Shown: positions 8,599-17,539 of the stretch, piece by piece
Numbering within the stretch: position 1 is the first letter of the stretch
Layout: each line of letters begins with the position of its first letter
Assembly: GCA_027533385.1 (NCBI GenBank)
Contig: JAPZUE010000009.1
Span: 110,486-174,485 of the forward strand
Reading direction: 5' to 3'
Origin: Rhizobium sp.
Lineage (GTDB): Bacteria > Pseudomonadota > Alphaproteobacteria > Rhizobiales > Rhizobiaceae
DNA: 64,000 nt
Program-made: the position numbers and the translations under genes
The notes under the pieces: model-generated
What the model was told of the DNA's origin: nothing
The model's input: only the letters and a program-made list of their open reading frames with translations
Databases searched by the model: none

Positions 8599-9513
8599 CT
8601 ATTTCTTCCTGTAGGCAATGAAATGGGCGGCTTCCTTGAGGCCCTCGGACTTGGCGCCATAGGGCTCAAGCAGGGCGTTGGCTTCCGCCACCAGCCGGTC
8701 GAGCTCGGCGCGGGCCCAGTCGGTGCCCTTGAGACCGACCAGAGTTGCCTTCCCCTTGGCGGCATCCTTGCCGGTCGCCTTGCCAAGGGTTGCGGCATCC
8801 GAAGTGATGTCGAGCAGATCGTCAGCGACCTGGAAGGCGCGGCCGATGATTTCGCCGAAGCGGCGCAGGCGGTCACGATCGTCTGCCGCACGGCCGGCGA
8901 TGATGGCGCCGGCCTCGCAGGCAAAGCGCAGAAGCGCGCCGGTCTTCATCGCCTGCAGCATCACGATAGCCGCCTCGTCGGGCTGGTCTTTCTCGGCCGC
9001 GAGATCGAGCATCTGGCCACCCGCCATGCCGCCGATGCCAGCGGCGCGGGAAAGCTCAAGCACCAGGGCCACCTTGGCCGTATCGGGCAGGGGTGTTTCC
9101 GGTGAAGCGATGATGTCGAAGGCATAGGTGAGCAGGCCGTCGCCTGCCAGAATCGCGGTCGCCTCGTCATACTGCTTGTGAACCGTCGGCTTGCCGCGGC
9201 GCAGGTCGTCGTCGTCCATGGCCGGCAGGTCGTCATGCACCAGCGAATAGCTGTGCAGGCATTCGAGCGCACAGCCGACCTGGAGGGCTGCCTCGTCGCT
9301 TCCGCCGAACAGCCGGGTCCCCTGCGCGACCAGATAGGGGCGCAGCCGCTTGCCGCCGTTCAGCGCGCCGTAATGCATGGCCTCGATCAGCTGCCGGGGC
9401 CGAGCAAGCTCCGCCGGGCGCGGCGTCGCTTCAAGAAGGATGGCGAGCCTTGCCTCGACGATCTCGGCATGGGCGGACAGGCTATTTTCAAAGACATCGG
9501 CGCTCTTGGTCAT
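8599..9513 (-). CDS. ispA: Polyprenyl diphosphate synthase (farnesyl diphosphate synthase type)
   Basis: A 304-residue trans-prenyltransferase that condenses isopentenyl diphosphate with allylic diphosphates to make farnesyl (or geranylgeranyl) diphosphate. Both aspartate-rich metal motifs are intact: DDLPAMDDDD with the two-residue insertion of short-chain bacterial enzymes, and GRAFQVADDLLD. GGKRLRPYLV near residue 54 is the IPP-binding signature. It is the first gene of a two-gene unit with hisC on the minus strand and is divergent from mtgA, with 138 bp between starts. Chain length cannot be proved from sequence; the short-chain insertion favours FPP. Confidence 0.93.
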   Translation of the reverse strand: MTKSADVFENSLSAHAEIVEARLAILLEATPRPAELARPRQLIEAMHYGALNGGKRLRPYLVAQGTRLFGGSDEAALQVGCALECLHSYSLVHDDLPAMDDDDLRRGKPTVHKQYDEATAILAGDGLLTYAFDIIASPETPLPDTAKVALVLELSRAAGIGGMAGGQMLDLAAEKDQPDEAAIVMLQAMKTGALLRFACEAGAIIAGRAADDRDRLRRFGEIIGRAFQVADDLLDITSDAATLGKATGKDAAKGKATLVGLKGTDWARAELDRLVAEANALLEPYGAKSEGLKEAAHFIAYRKK

Positions 9514-9651
9514 CTGGGCTATTTGGCACGCTGCCCCCTGTCAGGCAACGGGAAATTCAGCGCGGGAATGGCGCGGAACAGCGCACCCAGACTGGTCATT
9601 TGCCAGGAGGACCGCTAAGAGGGTCCATCATCGATCACGGACCCAACTTCG

Positions 9652-10392
9652 TTGACACTGGAAGTCAAGGCATTGGAGAAAAACGAGCAGCTCATGCCGC
9701 CGGAAGAGCGGAGGCTGCGGCCCCGACTCTTCCGGGCCGCTGTGATCGCGCTCCTGGTCTTTCTGTTCGGGCCTTACCTGCTCATCCTGCTCTATCGGCT
9801 CGACTTCGTGCGGCCGGTCTCGACGCTGATGCTGGCAGATCTCGCGACCTTCCAGGGCTATGACCGGCGGTGGGTGGATTTCGAGGATATCTCGCCTAAT
9901 GTCGTGCGTGCGGTGATGATGTCCGAGGATGGGCAGTACTGCAATCACGGCGGGGTCGACTGGACCCAGCTGCAGTCCGTCATCGACGATGCGATGGCGG
10001 GGGAAGCGACGCGGGGCGCAAGCACGATCCCGATGCAGACGGCCAAAAACCTGTTCCTGTGGAACGGGCGTTCCTTCATCCGCAAGGGCCTCGAATTGCC
10101 GCTGGCACTCGCGCTGGATGCCGTCTGGCCAAAGGAGCGGACGATGGAGATCTATCTCAACATCGCCGAATGGGGGCCGGGCATCTACGGGATCGAAGCT
10201 GCCGCCCGATACCATTTCAAGACCTCGGCCGCCAAGTTGAGCCGCCAGCAGGCTGCGCTCCTGGCTGTTTCGCTGCCAAACCCGATCACGCGTGTGGCCA
10301 GCAAACCCGGGCCGGGCCTGAAGCGTCTGGCCGGCGTCGTCGACAGGCGTGCGCGTGCCTCGGGTGATTACATCACCTGTCTTTATGATTGA
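9652..10392 (+). CDS. mtgA: Monofunctional biosynthetic peptidoglycan transglycosylase
   Basis: A GT51 glycosyltransferase that polymerises lipid II into glycan strands at the inner membrane without a transpeptidase domain. One membrane helix lies near residues 20-45 ([18 protein letters not shown]), followed by the catalytic motif [12 protein letters not shown] with its glutamate, [16 protein letters not shown], and [20 protein letters not shown]. About 246 residues, the usual MtgA size. The start is uncertain: 9652 and 9673 are TTG codons and 9694 is ATG; GGAAG at 9660-9664 would suit 9673. Confidence 0.93.
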   Translation: MTLEVKALEKNEQLMPPEERRLRPRLFRAAVIALLVFLFGPYLLILLYRLDFVRPVSTLMLADLATFQGYDRRWVDFEDISPNVVRAVMMSEDGQYCNHGGVDWTQLQSVIDDAMAGEATRGASTIPMQTAKNLFLWNGRSFIRKGLELPLALALDAVWPKERTMEIYLNIAEWGPGIYGIEAAARYHFKTSAAKLSRQQAALLAVSLPNPITRVASKPGPGLKRLAGVVDRRARASGDYITCLYD

Positions 10393-10464
10393 GATCAGAA
10401 GCTTTCGTTGGTCGCGGAGCGATCGATCCGGTTAGGATCATGTCCCAACCGTCTGGAAGGCGCC

Positions 10465-11112
10465 ATGACCGATCTCATCCTCTATATCGCCAACAAGAAC
10501 TATTCCTCCTGGTCGTTCCGGCCCTGGATCGCCATGACCGCTGCCGGCATTCCCTTTCGCGAAGAGCTGATCCCGTTCGGCCCGGGGGCCACCCATCCGC
10601 GCTTTCGCGAGTTGTCGCCGACGGGGAAGGTCCCTGTGCTGCATCACGGTTCCGTTCGGGTCTGGGAGTCGCTCGCCATCATCGAATATGTGGCCGAGCT
10701 CTATCCTGATGTGGGGTTCTGGCCTGCCGACCGCGAGAGCCGGTCGCTGGCGCGCTCCATTTCCATGGAAATGCTGTCCGGCTTCCGGGCCTTGCGCAGC
10801 GCCTGCCCGATGAACCTTCGGCGGCCCGTGAAGGCAATCCCGCTGCCGGAGGGAGTTGCAGCCGACGTCGCACGCATCGAGGCGATCTGGCGCGAGATGC
10901 TGAAACGTTCGGGCGGTCCCTTCCTGTTCGGCACATTCTCTGCGGCGGATGCCATGTTTGCGCCGGTCGTCAATCGCTTCAGCGCCTACGACCTGGTAAA
11001 AGATGCGGGGACCATTGCCTACATGGACGCGATGCGCGCGCATCCGGCCTGGCTTGCCTGGGAGGAGGCAGCCCTTGCGGAACCCTGGATCGTGCCTGAG
11101 GACGAGGCCTGA
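10465..11112 (+). CDS. Glutathione S-transferase family protein
   Basis: A 215-residue cytosolic GST-fold protein: N-terminal thioredoxin-like domain beginning [16 protein letters not shown], with the cis-proline and glutathione-binding segment [19 protein letters not shown], and an all-helical C-terminal domain ([18 protein letters not shown]). Members conjugate or transfer glutathione, or act in stress protection; the substrate is unknown. ATG 10465 follows GGAAGG at about 10455; a longer frame from 10408 lacks such a site. The rpmF gene follows after 155 bp. Confidence 0.9.
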
Positions 11113-11267
11113 ACGGGCCTCTCTTAGATTCGAAAAAAGTGTGCTGGGGACTGGTCAAACCCACTTCGGGCATGTATAAGCCCGCCAAATTCCGAGATCG
11201 AGACAGGTTCTGTCCGGCCTCATCGAGGCCGCTAAACCTGTTTTGTCCGTCACGTGGAGTAACGAAA

Positions 11268-11453
11268 ATGGCTGTACCGAAGAGAAAAACAAGCCCGTCC
11301 AAGCGCGGTATGCGCCGCTCTGCTGACGCGCTGAAGGCCCCGACCTATGTCGAGGACAAGAATTCTGGCGAACTGCGCCGTCCGCACCATATCGATCTGA
11401 AGACCGGTATGTATCGCGGCCGTCAGGTTCTGACGCCGAAGGAAAGCGCATAA
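11268..11453 (+). CDS. rpmF: 50S ribosomal protein L32
   Basis: A 61-residue ribosomal protein with the typical N-terminus [22 protein letters not shown] and the family's basic-residue pattern. It is a component of the large subunit near the peptidyl transferase region. It follows GGAG at about 11256. Its terminator region 28 bp downstream has been split and duplicated by an IS1182-type insertion. The zinc-binding cysteines found in some L32 proteins are absent, as in other alphaproteobacterial forms. Confidence 0.97.
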
Positions 11454-11481
11454 TCCTCGCGCTTTGACTCACTGCTTTGAA

Positions 11482-11503
11482 GGGCCGGCGCTTGCGCCGG
11501 CCT
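11482..11503. repeat. Left copy of a 22-bp target-site duplication; rpmF terminator stem
   Basis: This 22-bp segment is identical to 13042-13063. It contains the whole GGCCGGCGC-TT-GCGCCGGCC hairpin that ends rpmF. In this left copy the U-tract has been replaced by IS sequence after a single T, so termination here may be weakened. Confidence 0.9.
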
Positions 11504-11521
11504 CAGACTGCTGACAAACCC
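11504..11521 (+). repeat. Left terminal inverted repeat of the IS
   Basis: CAGACTGCTGACAAACCC; differs from the right end at one position (T versus C at base 6). Its last bases form part of the hairpin that masks the transposase ribosome site. Confidence 0.88.
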
Positions 11522-11541
11522 CTGGTCACATCCAGGGGTTT
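11516..11541 (+). promoter_or_regulatory. Hairpin sequestering the transposase ribosome-binding site
   Basis: AAACCCCTGG (11516-11525), loop TCACAT, CCAGGGGTTT (11532-11541): a perfect 10-bp stem that ends directly before the ATG at 11542. The only Shine-Dalgarno-like bases, AGGGG at 11534-11538, are in the 3' arm. mRNA that enters from outside the IS would fold this stem and translate poorly, while a transcript starting inside it would not. This is a known self-limiting design in other IS families; here it is inferred. Confidence 0.6.
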
Positions 11542-12927
11542 ATGATTCACTGGGACATGTTGAAGAAACCTGCTCCCGAACAGACGGCTCTCGAGATGGT
11601 GACGCTCGACAGCTTGGTGCCGAAGGATCATCTGCTTCGCAAGATCGATGCAGTGATCGATTTTTCCTTTATCCATGATCGCGTTGCCGGTCTTTATTGC
11701 GCCGACAATGGCCGCCCGCCGCTCGATCCGACATGCATGTTCAAGGCGCTGTTCCTCGGCTATCTGTTTGGGATACGCTCGGAGCGTCAGTTGGTGCGCG
11801 AGATCGAGGTGAATGTCGCCTATCGGTGGTTCCTGCGCATGAAGCTGACCGACCCGGTCTTTGATGCTTCAACGCTGTCCCAGAACTGCCGCCGCCGCTT
11901 CAACGACACGTCGGTAGCGCAGGACATATTTGATGCGATTGTGGAACAGGCGATCCGCCACGGCTTGGTGGATGGCACGGTGCTCTACACGGATTCGACC
12001 CATCTGAAGGCCAATGCCAACAAGGGCAAATATGATCTTGAGATGCTCGCCAAGTCGCGCGCCGACTACTGGGCGGATCTCGACCGGGCGATTGAGGTTG
12101 AGCGGGCAGCGCACGGCCAGAAGCCGCTTGGGCAAAAAGAGCGCGAGCCTCAGGTGAAGGAAACCAAGGTCAGCCGCACCGATCCGGACAGCGGTTATAT
12201 GGTGCGCGACGGCAAGCCCAAGGGCTTCTTTTATCTCGATCATCGCACCGTCGATGGCCGCCATGCCATCATCACCGATACCCATGTGACGCCGGCCAAT
12301 GTGCATGACAGTATCGTCTACCTGGAGCGTCTCGACCGTCAGCGCGAGCGCTTCGAGTTCAATGTCGGCGCGGTCGGGCTCGATGCGGGCTATGCCACAT
12401 CAGGCATTGCCAAGGGCCTGGAGGCGAGACAAATCCTCGGGGTGACCGGCTATCGTAATCCGACCCCGCCCAGGGACGGGATGGTCGCCAAATCGAAATT
12501 CGTCTTTGAGCACGAGGCCGACGGCTATCGCTGTCCGCAAGGCCAGCTCCTCACCTATGCCACCACCGACCGCAACGGCTACAAGCATTACCGTTCCGAT
12601 CCCGCCATCTGCCACGACTGCCCGCTTCTGGCGTCGTGCACGTCGAATGCCAGGGCGGAACGGACCATCACCCGCCATGTCTGGCAAGAAGCCCGCGATC
12701 GCACGGACGCGCAGCGCAAGACACCGTGGGGCAAGGCCATCTACAAGCGGCGAAAGGAAACGGTCGAACGCTCCTTTGCCGATGCCAAACAGCTTCACGG
12801 CCACCGCTACGCCCGCTTCCGCGGTCTCATCAAAGTCCAATGCCAATGCCTTCTCGCCGCCGCCGCGCAGAACATCAAGAAGATCGCAATGGCAATGACC
12901 AAAGCCCCGAAACCAGCCTGGGGATGA
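11542..12927 (+). CDS. IS1182-family transposase (DDE)
   Basis: A full-length 461-residue transposase. The N-terminal domain (LVPKDHLLRKIDAVIDFSFI and PPLDPTCMFKALFLGYLFG) is the DUF772-type region of IS1182 and IS5-like enzymes. The catalytic acids are visible in VLYTDSTHLKANANK, VGLDAGYATSG and the late KETVERSFADAKQLHGHR, and a cysteine cluster CHDCPLLASC precedes the last motif. No frameshift or stop interrupts it. An alternative start at ATG 11557 would remove five residues. It should cut and join DNA at the element ends. Confidence 0.95.
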   Translation: MIHWDMLKKPAPEQTALEMVTLDSLVPKDHLLRKIDAVIDFSFIHDRVAGLYCADNGRPPLDPTCMFKALFLGYLFGIRSERQLVREIEVNVAYRWFLRMKLTDPVFDASTLSQNCRRRFNDTSVAQDIFDAIVEQAIRHGLVDGTVLYTDSTHLKANANKGKYDLEMLAKSRADYWADLDRAIEVERAAHGQKPLGQKEREPQVKETKVSRTDPDSGYMVRDGKPKGFFYLDHRTVDGRHAIITDTHVTPANVHDSIVYLERLDRQRERFEFNVGAVGLDAGYATSGIAKGLEARQILGVTGYRNPTPPRDGMVAKSKFVFEHEADGYRCPQGQLLTYATTDRNGYKHYRSDPAICHDCPLLASCTSNARAERTITRHVWQEARDRTDAQRKTPWGKAIYKRRKETVERSFADAKQLHGHRYARFRGLIKVQCQCLLAAAAQNIKKIAMAMTKAPKPAWG

Positions 12928-13023
12928 GGGATCTCGACCCGCTTCCAACCGCGCCACACCACCCGACAAGACACCACTTTCGCGTGAGCCAGAAAAGACA
13001 AAAACCCGCCGAAAGAAATCGAC

Positions 13024-13041
13024 GGGTTTGTCAGCGGTCTG
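13024..13041 (-). repeat. Right terminal inverted repeat of the IS
   Basis: Read on the minus strand it is CAGACCGCTGACAAACCC, matching the left end at 17 of 18 positions. It abuts the right 22-bp target duplication directly. Confidence 0.88.
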
Positions 13042-13066
13042 GGGCCGGCGCTTGCGCCGGCCTTTT
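13042..13066 (+). terminator. Right copy of the rpmF terminator (target duplication plus U-tract)
   Basis: The same hairpin as 11482-11503, here followed by TTTT. It is the original rpmF terminator with its U-tract and now lies downstream of the transposase, which it should also terminate. Confidence 0.8.
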
Positions 13067-13148
13067 CATTTGTCATTAGGCATAGTTAAATTGCGCGGTT
13101 GACGGCTGCCGAAGCGGGCGCCGTCGCATTGCCAGGAAGGATTTCTGC

Positions 13149-13544
13149 ATGCTGATCGCCGTGCCACTGATGATCGTGCCTTTCGTCTTCTACAATGCCG
13201 TGATGTTGGGCAGTGGCGTTGCAGCATTCTCGGGCGTGATCATGACCGTGCCGATGTTGTCTGGTGCGGTCTGGACGATGACGCTCGGCGATCTCGTCAT
13301 CCTTTCGGCGCTCGTGGCGCTATTCTTCGAAGTGTTGAAGGCAACGCTCAGCAATCGCGGCTCATTGATGAACCACATGCTGTCGATGCTGGTTTTCATC
13401 GCATTCCTGGTGGAATTCCTGCTGGTCAGGGAGGCGGCGACGCAGCTTTTCTTCAGCCTGATGGTGATTGCCTTCATCGACGTGGTCGCGGGCTTCACCA
13501 TTTCCAATCGCGCGGCCGGTCGCGACGTCTCGATCGGCCTCTAG
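13149..13544 (+). CDS. Small conserved membrane protein of unknown function
   Basis: A 131-residue protein with four predicted membrane helices (MLIAVPLMIVPFVFYNAVML, then VIMTVPMLSGAVWTM, the LVILSALVALFFEVLKA segment, and a C-terminal pair around LVFIAFLVEFLL). AAGGA precedes the start by about seven bases. No catalytic motif is visible. It was probably the next gene after rpmF before the IS inserted and is transcribed toward phaR, with a terminator between. I do not recognise a function. Confidence 0.8.
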   Translation: MLIAVPLMIVPFVFYNAVMLGSGVAAFSGVIMTVPMLSGAVWTMTLGDLVILSALVALFFEVLKATLSNRGSLMNHMLSMLVFIAFLVEFLLVREAATQLFFSLMVIAFIDVVAGFTISNRAAGRDVSIGL

Positions 13545-13554
13545 CCCTCAGATG

Positions 13555-13578
13555 AAAAAGGCCCCGTTCGGGGCCTTG
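13555..13578. terminator. Bidirectional terminator between the membrane-protein gene and phaR
   Basis: AAGGCCCC-GTTC-GGGGCCTT, preceded by A-rich and followed by a short T-rich sequence; it can serve both convergent genes. Confidence 0.7.
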
Positions 13579-13585
13579 TCTTGCA

Positions 13586-14164
13586 TCAGAGATTGTCGAG
13601 CTTGTTCTGCAGGGAGCGCAATTGCTCCTTCAGCTCGTCGATATCCTTGGCTTCCGCCTTCTTCGTTTCCTTGGCCGGCTGCTGGCCGCCCAGGAAGGGC
13701 GAGAACATCTGCATGGCCTGCTGGAACATCTCGGTGTTGCGCTTGACCTGCTCTTCCATGAGTTGCATCGGCATCTGCAGGTTCTTCGACAGCGGATGAT
13801 CGCCGAAGGCCTTGGTCATCTGCTCGCGCATCTGCGTCTGCTGTTCGGAAAAGGCCTTCATCGAGTGCTCGAGGAAGCTAGGTACCACCATCTGCATCTG
13901 GTCGCCGTAATAGCTGATGAGCTGGCGCAGGAAGGAGATCGGCAGCAGCGTGTTGCCGGTCTTCGACTCCTGTTCGAAGATGATCTGGGTCAGGACGGAA
14001 TGTGTGATGTCTTCGCCGGACTTGGCATCCTGAACTACGAAATCCTCCCCCTTCTTGACCATCTTGGCCAGGTCCTCAAGGGTCACGTAGGTGCTGGTTC
14101 CGGTGTTGTAGAGGCGACGATTGGCGTATTTCTTGATAACGATTTCGCCATCGGCTTTGGCCAT
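13586..14164 (-). CDS. phaR: Polyhydroxyalkanoate synthesis repressor PhaR
   Basis: A 192-residue DNA-binding regulator that represses phasin and storage genes and responds to PHB granules. The N-terminal PhaR/NtrA domain is clear (IVIKKYANRRLYNTGTSTYV, then TLEDLAKMVKKGEDFVV), followed by the PHB accumulation domain (TQIIFEQESKTGNTLLPI) and a coiled C-terminus (DELKEQLRSLQNKLDNL). It faces away from phaA, with about 223 bp between the two starts, an arrangement common in rhizobia where PhaR sits beside the synthesis genes. Confidence 0.95.
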   Translation of the reverse strand: MAKADGEIVIKKYANRRLYNTGTSTYVTLEDLAKMVKKGEDFVVQDAKSGEDITHSVLTQIIFEQESKTGNTLLPISFLRQLISYYGDQMQMVVPSFLEHSMKAFSEQQTQMREQMTKAFGDHPLSKNLQMPMQLMEEQVKRNTEMFQQAMQMFSPFLGGQQPAKETKKAEAKDIDELKEQLRSLQNKLDNL

Positions 14165-14387
14165 TGCAGTCTCCTAACCCGTCGTTTTTCGATTGTTTTT
14201 GCTCTTCCCGGCCAGAGTGTAAGCGCAAATGAAGTCCGGTGACAATCTCTTTGTGCGATGCAGGATCGGCATTTGACGAAAGTCAGGCAAGCGCAACCAA
14301 AGAACGAGAAAGCCGAGTTTATCCTGTTTGACACAGGCGGCAGTCTTTGTCAGTTTCTCCTCAATCACAAAAACCGAGGAGACCTCC

Positions 14388-15569
14388 ATGAGCACCCCGT
14401 CCATCGTCATCGCGAGCGCTGCCAGAACCCCGGTCGGATCCTTCAATGGAGCTTTGTCTTCCGTCGCGGCCCATGATCTCGGCGCCATCGCCATCAAGGG
14501 CGTGCTCGAACGTGCCGGCGTCGAAGCGGCCGAAGTCGATGAAGTCATTCTCGGCCAGATCCTCACCGCCGGTCAGGGACAGAATCCGGCCCGTCAGGCA
14601 GCCATGAAGGCCGGCATCCCGCAGGAAGCCACCGCCTGGGGGCTCAACCAGCTCTGCGGTTCGGGTCTTCGCGCCGTTGCCATCGGCATGCAGCAGATTG
14701 CAACCGGCGACGCGAAGATCATCATTGCCGGCGGGCAGGAATCCATGTCCATGGCGCCGCATTGCGCGCATCTGCGCAACGGCACGAAGATGGGCGACCT
14801 GAAGATGGTCGACACCATGATCAAGGACGGCCTGACCGACGCTTTCTACGGTTATCACATGGGCACGACGGCCGAGAATGTCGCCCGCCAGTGGCAGCTC
14901 ACGCGAGACGAGCAGGATGCCTTCGCGCTCGCTTCGCAGAACAAGGCAGAGGCGGCCCAGGTTGCCGGTCGTTTCAAGGACGAGATCGTTCCGGTCATCG
15001 TGCCCGGCCGCAAGGGTGACGTGACCGTCGACCAGGACGAATACATCCGTCTCGGTGCCACGCTCGAAAGCATGCAGAAGCTTAAACCCGCCTTCGACAA
15101 GGAAGGCACCGTCACCGCTGGCAACGCATCGGGCATCAATGACGGTGCTGCGGCTGCCCTGCTGATGACCGAGGCGGAAGCCGTGCGTCGCGGTATCGTG
15201 CCGCTGGCCCGCATTGCCTCCTGGGCCACCGCCGGCGTCGATCCGAAGATCATGGGCACGGGCCCGATCCCGGCGTCGCGCAAGGCGCTGGAAAAGGCCG
15301 GCTGGAAGATTTCCGATCTCGATCTCGTAGAAGCCAACGAAGCGTTTGCGGCCCAGGCCTGCGCCGTCAACAAGGACCTCGGTTGGGATACCTCGATCGT
15401 CAACGTCAACGGCGGTGCGATCGCGATCGGCCATCCGGTTGGCGCATCGGGTGCGCGTATCCTCAACACGCTGCTGTTCGAGATGAAGCGTCGTGGCGCC
15501 AAGAAGGGTCTTGCGACGCTGTGCATCGGTGGCGGTATGGGCGTTGCCATGTGCCTCGAGGCCCTCTGA
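14388..15569 (+). CDS. phaA: Acetyl-CoA C-acetyltransferase (beta-ketothiolase)
   Basis: Condenses two acetyl-CoA to acetoacetyl-CoA, the first step of polyhydroxybutyrate synthesis. The 393-residue thiolase has the acyl-accepting cysteine in [11 protein letters not shown] (about residue 88), [17 protein letters not shown] with the catalytic histidine, and the C-terminal cysteine in [18 protein letters not shown] 14388 follows GAGGAGA at about 14377; an earlier in-frame start at 14328 lacks support. phaB follows after 151 bp with a strong hairpin between them, so the two are probably one transcript with processing. Confidence 0.96.
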   Translation: MSTPSIVIASAARTPVGSFNGALSSVAAHDLGAIAIKGVLERAGVEAAEVDEVILGQILTAGQGQNPARQAAMKAGIPQEATAWGLNQLCGSGLRAVAIGMQQIATGDAKIIIAGGQESMSMAPHCAHLRNGTKMGDLKMVDTMIKDGLTDAFYGYHMGTTAENVARQWQLTRDEQDAFALASQNKAEAAQVAGRFKDEIVPVIVPGRKGDVTVDQDEYIRLGATLESMQKLKPAFDKEGTVTAGNASGINDGAAAALLMTEAEAVRRGIVPLARIASWATAGVDPKIMGTGPIPASRKALEKAGWKISDLDLVEANEAFAAQACAVNKDLGWDTSIVNVNGGAIAIGHPVGASGARILNTLLFEMKRRGAKKGLATLCIGGGMGVAMCLEAL

Positions 15570-15617
15570 TCCGGCCAGTCCTGATGGCGACAAATCACGC
15601 TTGATATGACGAAGCAG

Positions 15618-15640
15618 TGTCCCGGTCCGCGACCGGGACA
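15618..15640 (+). repeat. Perfect hairpin between phaA and phaB
   Basis: TGTCCCGGTC-CGC-GACCGGGACA: a 10-bp perfect stem with a 3-nt loop. No U-tract follows, so it is not a standard terminator. It may stabilise or process the phaAB message, or be a partial attenuator. Confidence 0.6.
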
Positions 15641-15720
15641 GCGAAATCATGCCGTTGCGACGGGAACCGCGGCGGTCGATCCAGACGGGAACCCACTGAC
15701 AAGCAAACGGGGAGGACAGC

Positions 15721-16446
<726 letters not shown>

Positions 16447-16469
16447 TCCATGGAGATGCACTGACTTCG

Positions 16470-16490
16470 AGGCCGGCCTTGCGCCGGCCT
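16470..16490 (+). terminator. Terminator hairpin after phaB
   Basis: AGGCCGGC-CTTGC-GCCGGCCT followed by TTGTT. The stem closely resembles the rpmF terminator. Confidence 0.65.
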
Positions 16491-16900
16491 TGTTCGTTCC
16501 GGGGAAGCGCCATGTGTCATTTGATCGTCGATCTCTAGGCATTTGCCGAGCGCCTGACAAATGCTTCGTCGTACGAGACCTCCAGTCTATGGTCGCCGCT
16601 TCGACTTCACCGCGAGCCAGTTCCACGAAGCGATCAGCTAACAGGATCTCCCCTCGGGCCGGGACGAAGCGATGTCCGATACCAATCCGGGACAGTATCG
16701 CGCCCTGCGCGGAAGGCTGGGGCTACCCGTTAATGATTGAACTCTAAAATCGCGTGCAGATTTCTTAATATCCACCGCGCCCTATGGTTAACCAATTGTT
16801 ATTCCATAATATGTAGCGGCGAACAAACCGGGAAGATGCTTCAGTCCGCGATTCGTCGCCGATTCGTTCCGTCTTTGGTCGAGAGGTTAATGTAGGAAGG
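16491..16900. other. Gene-poor stretch with a possible decayed ORF
   Basis: No intact gene is supported. A plus-strand frame from ATG 16561 to TGA 16738-16740 (59 codons) is broken by one TAA at 16639-16641; the part after it reads QDLPSGRDEAMSDTNPGQ. It could be a remnant or chance. The stretch is AT-richer than its surroundings around 16740-16815 and contains a near-CtrA sequence TTAACCAATTGTTAT (16788-16802) and one copy of the 21-bp GATTC repeat. Confidence 0.45.
16849..16869 (+). repeat. 21-bp repeat with paired GATTC sites, copy 1
   Basis: Matches 18016-18036 at 20 of 21 positions, in direct orientation. It contains two GATTC (GANTC) sites eleven bases apart. Confidence 0.7.
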
Positions 16901-16933
16901 AAAAAGCCGCCTGACCTTGCGATCCGGCGGCTT
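16901..16933 (-). terminator. Terminator of the glycine-zipper lipoprotein gene
   Basis: On the minus strand AAGCCGCC pairs with GGCGGCTT and is followed by TTTTT-rich sequence, 20 bp after the stop codon. Confidence 0.7.
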
Positions 16934-16953
16934 CCGAAGGCGGGCGTCAAGCC

Positions 16954-17208
16954 TTAGCGGCAGCGCGCTTCATAGGTGCGGCCGTAGCGATCGCGATAGA
17001 CGCAATAGCCGGCGCGTTCCTGCGAGTTGCCGATCAAGGCGCCTGCGACGCCACCGACAGCGGCACCCACTGCTGCGCCACGAACATTGCCGGTTGCCAC
17101 GCCGCCGATGATGGCGCCGGAGGCAGCGCCAATGCCGGCGCCGCGTTCGGTGGCCGTGCAGCTGGCGAGAGGTGCGATCAGAGCGATTGCCAGAAGGGTC
17201 TTTTTCAT
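16954..17208 (-). CDS. Glycine-zipper 2TM lipoprotein
   Basis: An 84-residue lipoprotein: signal peptide with lipobox LASC (Cys about 17), a glycine-rich double zipper (GAGIGAASGAIIGGVATG, then GAAVGAAVGGVAGALIG), and a short tail with CVYRDRYGRTYEARC that could form a disulfide. ATG 17208 follows AAAGGAATA; the longer frame from 17310 has no ribosome site. Such proteins sit in the outer or inner membrane and affect envelope integrity. Probably transcribed after the DUF3309 gene, 23 bp upstream. Confidence 0.88.
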   Translation of the reverse strand: MKKTLLAIALIAPLASCTATERGAGIGAASGAIIGGVATGNVRGAAVGAAVGGVAGALIGNSQERAGYCVYRDRYGRTYEARCR

Positions 17209-17231
17209 CGTCCTATTCCTTTCACGTCGAG

Positions 17232-17384
17232 TTAGATTCGACCCATCAACATCAGGATGATGAGGATGAGCAGCACGAGTCCCAGGCCACCTGACGGTCC
17301 ATAACCCCAACTGCGGCTATGGCCCCAGTTCGGCAGCGCACCGATCAGCAGTAGAATTAGAATGACGATGAGAATTGTACTCAT
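17232..17384 (-). CDS. DUF3309-family small membrane protein (50 residues)
   Basis: ATG 17384 opens a 50-residue frame: a first membrane segment MSTILIVILILLLIGALP, a linker NWGHSRSWGYGPSGG, and a second segment LGLVLLILIILMLMGRI. This is the standard DUF3309 pattern, found widely in Proteobacteria, often near stress or envelope genes. A GGAG ribosome site lies about ten bases upstream. It is too short for most gene finders. The downstream neighbour is the glycine-zipper lipoprotein. The function is unknown. Confidence 0.85.
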   Translation of the reverse strand: MSTILIVILILLLIGALPNWGHSRSWGYGPSGGLGLVLLILIILMLMGRI

Positions 17385-17539
17385 GTTGACGCTCTCCTGA
17401 GCCTGGATGGAATGCGGTAGTCTGTGCCGTCTGAACGCGACGCTCCGCCGTTTGTTCCGTGTGGCGAAGAGCGGAACCCATCAAACCGAGCAGCTGATTG
17501 GCGGCCCTACCAATCGGGACCCGCGCCTTACGGCGCTTG

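Larger units (their letters stand above)
11504..13041 (+). mobile_element. Complete IS1182-family insertion sequence, 1538 bp
   Basis: The element runs from the left inverted repeat CAGACTGCTGACAAACCC (11504-11521) to its complement at 13024-13041 (17 of 18 positions match). It holds one transposase gene with an intact DDE triad and is flanked by exact 22-bp direct repeats (11482-11503 and 13042-13063). IS1182 elements have one transposase gene, this size, and target duplications that range from none to tens of bases. Everything needed for activity looks intact, and the perfect duplication suggests a recent insertion. It lies immediately downstream of rpmF and reads in the same direction. Confidence 0.93.

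Noticed and set aside
16788..16802. TTAACCAATTGTTAT as a CtrA box
   Set aside because: One mismatch to TTAA-N7-TTAA and no gene start suitably placed after it.
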